Notes under the pieces: model-generated
What the model saw: only the letters and a program-made list of their open reading frames with translations
The model's database searches: none
Told to the model about the DNA's origin: nothing
Assembly (NCBI GenBank): GCA_012845835.1
Contig: JABAKD010000004.1
Location: 248,001-312,000, forward strand
Length of the DNA: 64,000 bases
DNA from: Undaria pinnatifida
Taxonomy: Eukaryota; Sar; Phaeophyceae; Laminariales; Alariaceae
Direction: 5' to 3'
Translations under genes and position numbers: made by a program
Shown: positions 47,301-57,085 of the stretch, in pieces
How positions within the stretch are numbered: the stretch's first letter is position 1
How the letters are laid out: the number at the start of each line of letters is the position of its first letter

Positions 47301-50300
47301 ATGCGGTAACGTTTTTTTGCGTGCTGATAATCGCCAGGTCCCCATCTGGTGCTGCGTCCTGAACCGCCTAGCCGCGCCTGAGGAAGACGCCTGCCACGTC
47401 TCCGGTAACACCCGTAACGCTGGTGCGTGCGATGGGGGTGCCCCAGTCCGAAGGGGGGAGGGGGGTACGGCCACAGCCTGGGACACCGCGCTGCACACCC
47501 CTAGGTGTGTCCGTCTATTGCGTGCAGAGATCATTTTGTGCGCCGCACTTTGCACCGTGCTTTTTTTTCTTCCATGGGGACGCTTTTTTTGGTATTTTTT
47601 GTGTCCACGGGCTATATTTCAGAGACATGCATGAGTAGATGTGACAACCTCATCATCGTTATCACGGTCATCATCACGCTCGTTTGCAAGGGGAAGCTTT
47701 TTGGTTGGTATTTTTCAGAGGTTGTCACGGGTCGGCTCAGCTCACGAGTTGGGCCGAGCCAGGGTTTACTCGACCCGGCCCGTGAGCTTTGAAAACCTCC
47801 TCACCCGACCCGACCCGACCCGTGAAATTTGGAACGCCTCCTGATCCGATCGACTCCACTCGCGAGATTTTGAAAATATTCTAACACGACCCGCGATGAC
47901 CTAGGGGCGGATCGTGACCCGTGAAAAGCCTTGGTGTTTTTGGTGCAGCGTGACATACGCATACTTGCAGCGGTGCTACGATGGCTGTGGTTTGCACGAG
48001 GTGATGAACGTCCGATTTTTATGTTTCACCTCGATGAAGGTGCGACGTGCGGTACGCAAAAGGGTGACTCGGTGGTTTGCAGTAGCCGGTGAACGTCGGA
48101 TATTGTTGTTTCATCTCGAGCGAGTGGCAATTGGCCGGTGTAATCAGGTGAAAAAACGGTGGGGATTTGAAGGCGGAGCCTGTGACACGTATCGGGGAAA
48201 GCGACAGCAGCAACAGTAGCAAACCATCTGTATCGACTATCTAAATGTTTTTTCGCTTTTGTTCGTGCTCTTCTTGAAGGTGGCTGAGCGCTTCCGAGGC
48301 AAGCCAGATTGAAGAAAGAATACCCAAGTGGCTGGAGGGGTTGGGTGGCGCGAGAAAAGAGCTGTCGAAAAGGTGACATGATTCAGCAGCACGTTCCCCC
48401 ACGCGTATGACAGATTAATGCGTGTCAAGGCTCTATATCTGTAGAGTTAGTTTGAAGATGCAATATATCGATCGACGAGAAGAAGCACAATCGTAGTCTC
48501 ACGGCATACTGCATTTATGCGATACCCGCAATAACCTACGCAGTGTTTCGCGTGCGTTGTGGCTGCACATCAACTATTAATAGGTACAAGTGGATCCCAA
48601 GGTCCATGTTACAATAGCGGCCACCTTCACCGCGGCGATTCAGTTCTCGATTAACGCCCCGTACATCGTTGGCGGTGCCGCTAAGGTTAGGCCTTGGTCG
48701 CCGAAGTATCGCACTGCTGTAGCGTCGACATTATGTGCCGTCCACCTCCGGGAAAGGTGCAGCCGTAGGCAAACTCCGTAAGTTTGAGCTCCCGCACGTA
48801 GCCGGTACCTCTCTGTCCCGTTCAAGCACGCCCCAACTGGTTCCTTTCAATGCCGTGCCGTCTACCCATGGTACATGTAGCCGGACGCCAACCGGGTAAG
48901 TCTGGAACTTCAGCAGTTATCCTGTACCCTCCATCTCCGTTGCAAACACGCCCCGATGTTTTTCCGATCCGACAGCGGTGGCGATGGGGCTGGCGACGGC
49001 GGTGGTGCTTCATTAAAACGCCGCTGATAAGTTTAGCTCTCGCATTTATCCTGCTCCCCCCGTCCCCGTTGCAAGCACGCCCCCATGTATGATGCTCCCG
49101 GCGGCGGCGGTGTGATAGACGCGGCGGGAGGGCAACTGGATGAGTTTGGAACTCCCGCATTTATCCTGTATCCCCCACCCCCGTTGCAAACGCGCCCCAA
49201 TATTTTACTCCTTCCGGCGGCGGCTGCGACGAAGGTTGCGGTCTTTCCTGAAAAAGCCCCTTAGGGCCCTGTGGCTGTGTCCCGAGAGCCGCCTTGTGGA
49301 GGGAATGCTGCCGGCGTGTCCGCCGTCCGACCTGGCCTTCACTCCCGTCATATGCGTGTCCGCTTCAAAGGCAAGAGGGCAGGCGACTGTTGTCAGGCGG
49401 AGGTCGTTGATCCTTCGCCTTCAAAAAATCGCAAGCGCAATTGTAACATGCTACATGCTCCATATTTTATCTGGAATGTGTAGTAAGCCAACTTTTCCAT
49501 AGTTTATCTGGTATGTTTAGTGGGGCATATTTTCCTTATTTCATCTGACATGTTTAGTGGGCACCTTTTCCATGTTGTAGCTACTTGTAGTTGTTTTTTA
49601 TTGGGACACGTTTTCTTTTTTGTCTGGTATGGTTTTGTGGGGCACTTGTTCCATTTTTTTTGCTGGCATATTTAGTGGGGCATATTTTCCGTATTGCATC
49701 TGGTATGTTTAGTGGGGCACCCTTTCCACGTTTTCTCCAGGGCTGTGCACGGATCAGGTCTAACCTCGCGGGTCGATTCCGGTCGGATGACAAACCCGCG
49801 ACCCGTGATATTTCAAAAACCTGTTAACCCGACCCCACCCGACCCGTGATATTTCAACACTTCCTAACCTGACCCGACCCGACCCGTGAGATTGTGAAAA
49901 CCTCCCGACCCGCGGGTTGGGTCATCATGACCCGTGTACATGCCTGATTTTACCGGGTATGTTCAGTGAGGCACCTTGTGGCTCACTTTCGCGCTGGCTG
50001 CACTCTGCTCCGAGGCGCGCATGCGTCGGCGCCTGTGCCGTGCGTGCTCCTGCGGTTTTCTGTACTACCGTATCTCCTGCGTGGTTGTTTCTCCTTACCA
50101 GTGATGGATGCCTGGTACCGAAGATGAAAAACGTTCGGCTAATACGTTAAAACGTACCGCCGCTGGAAAGAATGCCGCCCCTGAACCAGTACAGTGGGGC
50201 TCTCGATTTAAGAACGTATGCCATACCAGTAAAAGAAAATGAACTTAACCCCTTCAGAGCTGCCAAATACTTGAAGGTTGTGCGGGATGATTTTTGGAGT

Positions 50301-53300
50301 ACTAAAAGGATTAGGAGCGGTCCAATCGGCTTGTCACGCCATCTAACCTTATACTATAACATCAGCCATACCCGATCTGATATGTAGAGCGGCACGGAGA
50401 TAGAACGGAAACACTGGCTTGTTCCGATGGTCTCTTAAATCGGATACCCCACTGTACCAGCTTTTCCAAACCCTCGACCGCGAACCGTTGCAGGTTATCT
50501 CGCCCGAGCGCCACCGCGAGCACCACTCCTGGGTCTACCTGCAGGGGGCAGGGGACGACGAGGAGCACTGGAGCTGCGGTGAGTTAGACTCGGGGTTTAC
50601 AGTGTGTTAGTGCATGATCTGCGCTGCCGCAGGACTTCGAGATGTTTTTGTGCGCAAGAGTCTCTGCGTGACGGTCTGCGCAGCTGCCGCAGAACTAAGA
50701 CATTTTTCGTGCGCAAAGGAACTTTGTTTTGTCGCAATGTGAAAAGTACATGTTAGCTTTCGTGCGGAAATTACCTTTTTCTTCAAGATTATATACTTCG
50801 AAGTATATACTTCAGCTGTGAGAGGGGCGAATTCGTCGAAACTCGAGTTTTCAAGCTGCATGTGATATCTCGATTTCGCGTACGCAGCTCGACACAGCTA
50901 CTCGAACGTAGTATCAAGAAACGGTCATGAACAGCGCTAAAATCAGCAGATGCTGCTGTCCAACACGAGTCCGCCAGTCTGCCGCCCTATGTATGTGCTC
51001 TCTCGTCGCAATTGGACGATTTTCTCCGGAGGTTGCGCCCGTTACATGCCGCCATTTCTTAGGCGGTGTTAATGTTGACGCAACTACTAGTATACGTGTA
51101 TCGCAGAAAAAATGATCCGGAAAATGATCACCTATCGTCCCTCCCCCGATCCATTCCCGCCCGCCTGCTCGCATACAATGTGGCGCCGTTTATTCACTCC
51201 GCTCACATGGTAAGGAAGGCCTGACCCCAGAAACGTTCTGGGAAAATTCTGAGCGCCTGGTCGAATTGGCGGAGGGCGGCAACAGGAACGATTTCGAAAG
51301 CGCTGTCGCGGCACTGCTTGCCGGAAAGAAAAAGAGCTCCAGCAGCATCAGCAGCAGCAGCCACGCGGCCGGCAGCCTCGGGAGTCAAAGTGGACCTAAC
51401 GACGAATCTACCGGTGTGACAATGTCTACCAGTGCGGCCCAAGTCCTTGAACAGTCCGGCTCGGCCGGCAGTGGCAGCCTTTCGGGCGTGGGAGGTGGGG
51501 GTAGGGACAATGCTTGGCTGCCTGGAGGGCAGGAGTTGCACGCCGCACTCGGGAACACAGGTGCATGTTATGGCGTATGGTCGGGTGTGCAATCGGTTCA
51601 GATTTTGGCAGTAGCCCAACGGACTGTTACGGGCTGATACACCTTAGCATGCATAGGATGGGGGGGGGCAGAGGCACGAGCGCGGCACGTTCGCGTGTGC
51701 GGTATCTTGCTTGACCCCTTTAGAAAGGACTCACGTGCTTGAGACATGCTTCATGGAGTTTGTGTTGGATTGTTAACGCAGTAGAAAAGGGGATAACGCT
51801 AGCGTGTTCACAATTGCTTGCACCCACGTTTTGGGGACAAACCATTTGAAAATGGAACGGGAAAAATCTTGCAGTAGTACTAGGGTATTCGAAAAAAGAT
51901 AGCACGAAACCACACTCCTCCCCAGGTCAGAATGAACAACAAACAGGTGGGATGGAACTTCGGTACGAATTAAATTTGAAAGGGTTGTCTTCTAGCTGGT
52001 TTCAGCATACCCCCTCCCTTGTCTACAGTAGGTGTTAGGTTTTCCGATTTTTGTTTCTTGTGCTCTCGGTAGCGCAAGGGTTAACGATACCTTTGCATTC
52101 CAAATGCGAAACCCTGAGTGTGCTCTTGCTCGTCCGGTTCGGGGGTGCTGCTTTCCAGGTCTTGTCGTCAGCAGTCTTGCCTTCGCCGCCCGGAATTGGG
52201 CTCGCCTGGGGAGCAATTACTCCCTCCTAAACCTAAGGCAAGCCGATGCCCTAAAACTCTTCCGCGCAAAACATGTGGGTTTCAGTATTTTTTCAAATTG
52301 TATGGGGATAACGTGGCGATAGGGTCAATGTGCACGTGACAATTCAAGAATGGGAACGTGTTGTTTGAGTTTTCGTTTAGCTTCGTCAATATCAGCAAGC
52401 ATGTGTAGGAGTGTTGACCCTGCTCACTCTCTCTCGCTCTTTATTGGAGGAGACAACGCGGTCGATAGCTGCGCGAATGAAGCTTGCTACACACACCCCG
52501 CCGTGGTCATCCCTTTCCCTTCCCCTATAGTCGTTCCCTCCCCTCTCCGCCTTCGTGTTCTCGCACACTGTCCCTCGCCTCCCGCTCCTTTTTACCAGCG
52601 ACGAACCATTTCCAGAAAACACCAATGGAGTTTGGTTATCGTACCCCCCCGCGCCCCGCCCCCCCCCGCGGTGACCATCCCCCCCCCTTCCCCCCTGTGA
52701 CTAACCCCGTTGCCGCTTTCGCTTTTCCCGCACACTTTGCCCCGCCTCCCGTTCCTTTTTGCCCAGTGACGAGCCGGTTCCGAAAAGTTTCGTGAAGAGC
52801 TTGACCGGCCCCGATAGGCGATATCTTCACATCCCCCTTAGAGCAGGTGGGCTTGGATGGGCGATGGTGCCATGGTGCGATGGTGTGATGGTGCTATGGT
52901 GCCATGGTGCGACAGGGGTAGCCCTTGTATGCCAAATGTTATTTCTGATTGGCGGGACTGCTTGACTAATAGGCGACTAGTGGCAACACTACCCGATGTC
53001 GCTGGAATCCCATCTGCGTGTTACTGATGTTTCGTTAAATACCTAGGTCATGGGATTAATGGTCGAGGTACTTGTGCATTTTTTGTCGCAGTCAGATTTG
53101 TCGGTGTCAGGTTTGTCGGTGAGGTGTAGAGCTCCTCCAGCGAGGAACCTGAGAAGGGTTAGGTGGAGTTAGGTGCACCCCTGCCGTACACTCCGTTTCG
53201 CAAAAAAAACAGCAGTATGTACCGATACATGTAGGGTGCATCGTACTGGCGAGACAAACTCGTGGTTTTCACGAGGGCCTGAAGACGTGTGATCGCGATA

Positions 53301-55613
53301 TCTTCGTCGTTTGATGGGGGGGGGGGGGGGGTTCTCATCGCTACTTATCGTGGAGATTCACTCACGAGCTGAGCTCCTTCTGACACGGGTGAGCCACCTG
53401 CTGCTAAATTGTGATAAAAACAGGTTGGGAAAGTGTTCACTGCCAGTCTGTTTGGAGTGGGGTGACTTGGTGTAACAGGGCAGTCTAAAGTAGCACACAA
53501 ACGATTACTCTGTGCTATCATAGCCATTCACGCTTCTACTGATATCATGTGCGCCTCGTTTTTTTCAAGATGCATAGCGATAGCTGCCGCGGTAACGCTA
53601 TCTAACTGAAGATTTTGCCCACGATCGCAAGCAATAAAGCACCACGTAGTCTCTGGTGGGGATACGAAGGCCAACTCAAAATATTGGGTCGTTTTCGTTT
53701 ATGTTTTACCCCTTCATTAATTTTATAGTATTGCTCTTCATGTTGTTTTGTCCGTACAACATTGATTTCTTCGTGTTGTTTTGCCCTTGCAACAGATATC
53801 TGTTCCTCTTCAGCAAATTATGCTGTTTTTTTTTGCAGCCTTTTCTTTTTGATCTTCTGTATCACATTTTTCATAACACATGTTGTCTGTTTTGTTTTGT
53901 TTTTGTTTAGTTTTCTCTTTTTTTCTGTTTTTCAGTTTCTTTCCTTATTTTTATGGCCTGGCTTATTCTGATGTGTTCTCGTACCCGGTATGTTAGCATT
54001 TCGCTTGCTTTATGTTGATGAATTGCAACTGTTTGGTTTGCTCTCTCACAATCTGTGGCCACGTAATTTGTACCTCTCTAGGATGAAGAATCGGCACGAA
54101 CACTGGGTGTACTGATGTCGTTGAGTAGAGAGAACGGTTTAATATGAAGACAATACACATTGTTAAAGCATCGCGGGATTCGGCATGCGAGATTCATCCC
54201 CCAAACGCTTTTGCGCATGGTACCATTGAAACGACACGCAGATTATATCTTGTTCGCTTTCTCTCTCGCGCGCCCCCAGGAAAAAAAGCCAACCCGCCGA
54301 GATACTGGAAAACCAAAGTTTTTCCGGCGGCCCTGACATTCATCGCCTCCACCATCGGAAAAGCGCCACCACGACAGCAAGATGAGCCACACACTGAAAG
54401 CGCGCAAGGGCGTGTGCATTCCGTACCCAGAGGTTCAGCGGCGGCGCCAGTTATGTCATCTACGTCGGCGTGCGAAACATTTGTTTCTGGTTCTGCTTTG
54501 GCAAGCGACGGGGCGCGAAATACCGCGGGGCCAGTTATGTTGTCTTCGCCGGCGCGAGTCGTTTCCGTTTCTGAATGTTTTACGCCAGAAGACGGGGCAC
54601 GAAATGCCTCGGGATCAATTGTGTCGTCTTCGCCGGCGCGAAAAAAAAACTTTTCGGGGTGTGGTTCTGCTGAAGAAGGGGCGCCCAACTACGGAGAGGC
54701 GGCAGGAGGAACAGGAAGAAGGTTTAGCGACGACGAGGAGCAGGGGGAGGTGGAGGGGGCGCTAGGCGAGGCAATCGTGCATAGGCCGGAGCCCCCGAGA
54801 TCGATAGAACAGCCTCCATCGGCGGCAGCGTTGGCTCGAAGGTTCGAGCGATCGCTTGAGCAGCCGCTATCAACGGCAGCGTTGGCTGAAAGAGTCGAAA
54901 GCTCATATGCATGGCCAGCGTCGCTGCCGCCGCCGCAACGACGGCACGCCCAACGTTGCGCTTCGTCGAGAGGAGCGGCGGGGAAGTGCCTTGTTGCGTG
55001 TCCTACCGGTGCGGAAGCTTCGGTGGTCGTTTGTCTAGCCGCGCTCGCCGCGTTTTTCCCTCCTCCGCCTGGAAGCACCGCCAGCAATCATGGTGCACCT
55101 CGTGCGGTGCTAGAAGATCGCGGGACACCAGAAAATCGAGCGATAGCAGAAAATCGAGTGACTGCGGAAAATCGGGCGATACCGGAGACTCGTGCAAAAC
55201 CAGAAACCCGTGAGGTGCCAAAAAATGGCCGAATACCTCAACATCGCGGGGCACCAGAGAATCGCGCTACTGCTGAAACTGGCTCGACGCCGGAAACTCG
55301 TGGGACGCCTGAAAATCGTGCGACAGCAGAAGTTTCAGGGAAGCGTGAGACCGAGACAGACGAGCAAGATCCTGGGCTGCAGCTAGAGCAAGACGGGTTT
55401 GCGGTGCTTCGGCGGGGTGCGGGAGTGGTGACCAAGCCCCAGCTGCGATGGCGGTTTCTGCTGCTGCAGCAGGAGTGTCCTTGGGCGCGACCACCGCGGC
55501 GCTTGATGCAGGAGTTAAACGAGTATTTTATGACCCCCGGGCAACATTCGTGGTGGAGTTTGAGCGATCAGTTGTTGCTGAGGGGTTCGGACTGCGGAGA
55601 GGGTACGCACTAG
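38486..55613 (+). CDS. RIT1: Initiator tRNA 2'-O-ribosylphosphate transferase (nine exons, 852 residues)
   Basis: Transfers a 5'-phosphoribosyl group from PRPP to the 2'-OH of A64 of initiator tRNA-Met, blocking its use in elongation (family knowledge). Exons: 38486-38653, 42996-43135, 44791-44914, 47338-47504, 48280-48372, 49265-49370, 50494-50578, 51219-51560, 54280-55613; phases match at all junctions. Motifs in order: an N-terminal RDVRNQERTDMRNRF helix, PVFANLRNGLWYG, CYFKSTDGH, RWSFSYTRLNLHL, DSTRTGKRFPDS, VPIWCCVLNR, WLSASEASQIEERI, VICVSASK, WVYLQGAGDDEEHW, LTPETFWEN. A C-terminal DUSP-like part follows with CLVACPTGAEASVV (~residue 645) and VVTKPQLRWRF…ARPPRRL (~790). At 852 residues it is much longer than the yeast enzyme (about 500), because of Ser/Ala-rich and ENRA-type inserts in exons 8-9. 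Introns 1 and 6 appear to use GC donors. Confidence 0.9.
39335..39405. repeat. Near-identical ~75-bp repeat, copy 1
   Basis: CACACGACGCGTATGAAAAT…CCCCATCCGCCGGAGGAT followed by an A-run, matching 56659-56740 base for base over the core. Confidence 0.85.
39425..39955. repeat. Dispersed GC-rich hairpin repeat, third copy (RIT1 intron 1)
   Basis: Same order of blocks as at 5762: GGCTATATATAGC(C/T)CAGCAGCG, GCCGTGC runs, CTCTTGGCATTATCAAATCGC, TGCCCCCTTTACATATG and the same hairpin at 39923-39944. Confidence 0.8.
41261..41314. repeat. (AAC)n tail of a dispersed element
   Basis: Eighteen AAC units end a ~110-bp segment (from ~41152) that recurs at 61881-62015, where it also ends in (AAC)n. This suggests a retroposed sequence with an AAC tail. 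Confidence 0.8.
42592..42795. repeat. GGGTC-cluster repeat, copy 3
   Basis: CCTTTCACGGGTCACGAATC, then repeated GGGTCGGGTCAGG, TTCGCGGGTCGAGTC and GATCCGATCCACCCGACC blocks. It lies 200 bp before RIT1 exon 2. Confidence 0.8.
42996..43135 (+). CDS. RIT1: RIT1 exon 2
   Basis: Strong acceptor GCATTCCTCAG and donor GAG|GTGAGG. It encodes FVSELVAAYRRNDC, PVFANLRNGLWYG and CYFKSTDGHSR, the most conserved catalytic-domain block of the family. Confidence 0.9.
43858..44055. repeat. GGGTC-cluster repeat, copy 4
   Basis: CGGGTCTTGATCAGACCTGC, GGGTCGGGTCAAGAGG, TCTCACGGGTCAGAACGGGT and a closing CCCGACCTGCGAG. It lies in RIT1 intron 2. Confidence 0.8.
44791..44914 (+). CDS. RIT1: RIT1 exon 3
   Basis: Acceptor CGCCCAACAG and donor ACC|GTGAGT. 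It encodes WSFSYTRLNLHLA, an alanine run, and CILVDSTRTGKRFPDSFTAT, a diagnostic motif of the enzyme. Confidence 0.9.
44945..45110. repeat. AGCTGTGAG dispersed repeat, copy in RIT1 intron 3
   Basis: GAGCTGTGAGGTCGACGACT, AAACTCATTTTTGCAAACTG, GGATCGCGCGTGTCACGGGG and GTGAACAGGGTGAGG. It begins about 30 bp after exon 3. Confidence 0.75.
45355..45575. repeat. Minisatellite (GTTGTTGTTAGT)n
   Basis: About ten 12-bp units followed by GTT/GCT triplets, in RIT1 intron 3. The Leu/Val-rich open frame over it is an artefact of the repeat. Confidence 0.9.
45645..45810. repeat. AGCTGTGAG dispersed repeat, full copy in RIT1 intron 3
   Basis: CCAGCTGTGAGATCGAATAT, AAACTCATATTTGCAAGCTG, CGATCGCGCGTATTACGGG, ATATAGGTCGGCGACTCC and CAACAGGGTGATG. 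Confidence 0.8.
46098..46690. repeat. Diverged ~370-bp tandem duplication, G-rich, in RIT1 intron 3
   Basis: TGTAGGGG(T/C)TTGCTATACGCG, TCTAGGCGAT, GTGGGGAAGGAGGG and GTTTATTACTCTGG occur in the same order at 46098-46300 and 46469-46690, separated by an AGCTATGAG-family copy. Confidence 0.75.
46378..46470. repeat. AGCTGTGAG dispersed repeat, partial copy
   Basis: AAAATACACTCCAGCTATGA, GATCAAGGATTTGGTCGACA and CTCCGACCGCGCGTATTA, embedded between the two halves of the 46.1-46.7 kb duplication. Confidence 0.7.
47028..47068. repeat. (ACGATATCA)n nonamer array
   Basis: Four exact units and one variant (ACGGTATCG) in RIT1 intron 3. Confidence 0.9.
47338..47504 (+). CDS. RIT1: RIT1 exon 4
   Basis: Acceptor AATCGCCAG and donor TAG|GTGTGT. 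It starts VPIWCCVLNRLAAPEEDA and ends TAWDTALHTPR. The stretch between is Gly/Ala-rich. Confidence 0.85.
47722..47935. repeat. GGGTC-cluster repeat, copy 5 (opposite orientation)
   Basis: TGTCACGGGTCGGCTCAGCT, CCCGACCCGACCCGTGAAAT, CTCCTGATCCGATCG and a closing GTGACCCGTGAAAAGCC. It lies in RIT1 intron 4. Confidence 0.8.
48280..48372 (+). CDS. RIT1: RIT1 exon 5
   Basis: A 93-base exon after acceptor CTTCTTGAAG, ending at AAG|GTGACA. It encodes WLSASEASQIEERIPKWLEG, matching the W-x-S-x-S-E…I helix that follows the PIW block. Two bases are left over at the end. Confidence 0.85.
48455..48593. repeat. ~140-bp dispersed repeat, copy 2 (RIT1 intron 5)
   Basis: TGCAATATATCGATCGACGA, GTCTCACGGCATACTGCATT and GTGGCTGCACATCAACTATT, diverged from 27512-27655 but collinear. 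Confidence 0.7.
48780..49245. repeat. Tandem repeat of ~115-130 bp in RIT1 intron 5
   Basis: Four diverged units each contain (A)AGTTTGGAACTCCCGCA-like, TTATCCTGTA and CCGTTGCAA(A/G)C(A/G)CGCCCC blocks, at about 48782, 48897, 49026 and 49141. The last unit ends just before exon 6. Confidence 0.75.
49265..49370 (+). CDS. RIT1: RIT1 exon 6
   Basis: Acceptor GCCCCTTAG. It encodes ALWLCPESRLVEGM and FTPVICVSASK, the family block ending in S-A-S. The exon must stop at AAG 49370 to join exon 7 in frame. The donor there is GCAAGA, that is a GC-AG intron. Confidence 0.8.
49467..49735. repeat. Degenerate ~37-bp minisatellite in RIT1 intron 6
   Basis: Units of the form TTTATCTGGTATGTTTAGTG followed by GGGCATATTTTCC are repeated about six times with drift, beginning about 100 bp after exon 6. 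Confidence 0.75.
49738..49950. repeat. GGGTC-cluster repeat, copy 6 (opposite orientation)
   Basis: CACGGATCAGGTCTAACCTC, repeated CCCGACC…CCCGTGATATTTCAA units and a closing GGGTCATCATGACCCGTGTA. It lies in RIT1 intron 6. Confidence 0.8.
50494..50578 (+). CDS. RIT1: RIT1 exon 7
   Basis: Acceptor ACCGTTGCAG and donor GCG|GTGAGT. It reads VISPERHREHHSWVYLQGAG followed by DDEEHWSC; the Y-x-Q-G-A-x-D-D motif is diagnostic. Confidence 0.9.
50806..50895. repeat. AGCTGTGAG dispersed repeat, partial copy in RIT1 intron 7
   Basis: TTCAGCTGTGAGAGGGGCGA, TCGTCGAAACTCGAGTTTTC, AAGCTGCATGTGATATCTCG. Confidence 0.7.
51219..51560 (+). CDS. RIT1: RIT1 exon 8 (3' end uncertain)
   Basis: Acceptor AAGGAAG. 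It starts LTPETFWENSERLVELAEGG, continuing the conserved G-L-T-P…FW block, then runs into a Ser/Gly-rich linker. The donor ACAG|GTGCAT at 51560 leaves one base and joins exon 9 in frame. If it is not used, the frame stops at 51637. Confidence 0.75.
51561..54279. other. RIT1 intron 8
   Basis: Holds C-rich tracts at 52500-52780, a G-run at 53318-53332 and a T-rich stretch 53690-53950. The frame at 52032-52322 has no family resemblance. Confidence 0.5.
52862..52912. repeat. (ATGGTGCC/ATGGTGCG) 8-9-mer array
   Basis: Six units of GATGGTGYNATGGTG in RIT1 intron 8. Confidence 0.8.
54280..55613 (+). CDS. RIT1: RIT1 exon 9: C-terminal DUSP-like domain
   Basis: The acceptor at 54279 follows an excellent pyrimidine tract (CTTTCTCTCTCGCGCGCCCCCAG). 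The 1.33-kb terminal exon encodes a Ser/Ala-rich region, CLVACPTGAEASVVVCLAAL (P-loop region of the DUSP-like domain), an imperfect ENRA/ETRA repeat at about 55128-55340, then VVTKPQLRWRFLLLQQECPW and PRRLMQELNEYF before TAG. The open frame extends left to 54144, but that part is most simply intron. Confidence 0.8.
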
Positions 55614-56658
55614 TTGCGCACACGCATACGCTCGACGTCGTAGATTGTCCGGCGGGGGCGCTATGTGGGCCCGTGGCGAGTGGCACGGAATCCGTAGGTG
55701 CAAATCGCGTTGACTTCTGAGGCGGTCGAGTGGCGATCGTGACCTTTGATTCGAGTTTTTAAAATGACTTCTCTGTGGCTTTTACCTAAATATACAAATC
55801 CTCTTGTAAATTCGAGGGAAACGTTGTACATGAATGGTGTTAGAATGGTCACAGCACCAACCACACCAAGCGGCCCTTTCTGCTGGATTAGGGGGTGTAT
55901 GCGGACGTCAGTGGAAGGGCATGTACGATACACGCGCAGCTTGATGATAGTTGTGCTACTGCACCCTCGTCCAAGAAGGTCAGTAAGGCCGCACTTATCG
56001 CTTGCTAGTTTGCTATAGCTGGGTTATTGCTATTGCACCTTCATCGTGTTTCGGAACCTTGGTCGAGTCAACACCCTTCCTTTAGATGGAGATCCATAAG
56101 ACTATCGTAAGACTATCCGTACTGTGGTACTGAGAGACATTGTGCGAGGTGCATTTTCCGCATTCGCTCGAATACGCTGGTTTTCTTCTCGACACTCCTT
56201 GTGAAAATGAAACATGACAAAATGATTCGTTATCGTGTGTGAAGAGATACTACTGGTACGATGTGTCCATAGAATAATTTTATAATTTTACTGCTGCGCG
56301 GGGCAAGGGCGCGAAATAAAGGCATTGCCGTTCGCTCGCGTCGCTCGGTCGATAGGGTATGCAGGAATGGTAAGTGACCCTGATCTAGAAAATATTCTAA
56401 TACCATCAAATATTATTAATAGTGGTAACCTCCTTGTAGTTCAATCCCACTAAGTATTGAAGCAGAACACTGGGGAACAGCACCTCGACGCGTATTACGG
56501 TTGGCGCTGCTTCTACACTGAAACATAGTACGACAATGATTCATTTTTTCTCGTTTGGCCATTCTTGCAACGAATCACCGTGTACTTCTTTCGCCCACCA
56601 TAACAACAAAAAACAAGTCTATTACGTTGGGCTGCGAAAGCAGCTGAGTTAAATCGAC

Positions 56659-56740
56659 ACACGACGCGTATGAAAATACGTGGAAGTGTGGTGAGCTAAA
56701 GCTTTATTTTTCCCCATCCGCCGGAGGATGAAAAAAAGAA
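56659..56740. repeat. Near-identical ~75-bp repeat, copy 2
   Basis: Same 70+ bases as 39335-39405 and the same orientation, again followed by an A-run. The A tail suggests recent retroposition. Confidence 0.85.
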
Positions 56741-57029
56741 AAAAAAAAGTCTATTAAGAGCAACAGGACGAGCATGTCGTCTAAACACGTTGGCGCACAA
56801 TAGGAATGCGGCTTTGCTTCGTTCTCTCTCGTGTGACGATACCGTATTTCCGACAACTACGTACCATGATTCAATAGTAGATCCCATCAGTACTGAACAT
56901 GTAGGCTACCTGGTGCACGAGCTCTCGACAGCGATGGTACATTACACTATACTGCTCGTGTCTATTATCCGAGGTCCTTGATTGTCGGTGTTGGCAATTA
57001 CGATCGATGTACCCGCACTATATGTGTCG

Positions 57030-57085
57030 TGGAGTAACAAGCAATTTATATGTGTCGTGGAGTAACAAGCAATTCATATGTGCCG
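57030..57085. repeat. 27-bp tandem duplication
   Basis: ATGTGTCGTGGAGTAACAAG followed by CAATTTAT/CAATTCAT, twice in a row. Confidence 0.85.

Noticed and set aside
52060-52130. Possible tRNA-like segment (GGTAGCGCAAGGGTTAACG)
   Set aside because: No acceptor-stem pairing or standard T-loop (GTTCRANNC) was found, so I do not call a tRNA.
54194-54688. Minus-strand frame over RIT1 exon 9
   Set aside because: Antisense shadow; the plus-strand frame has the DUSP-like motifs and a good acceptor.
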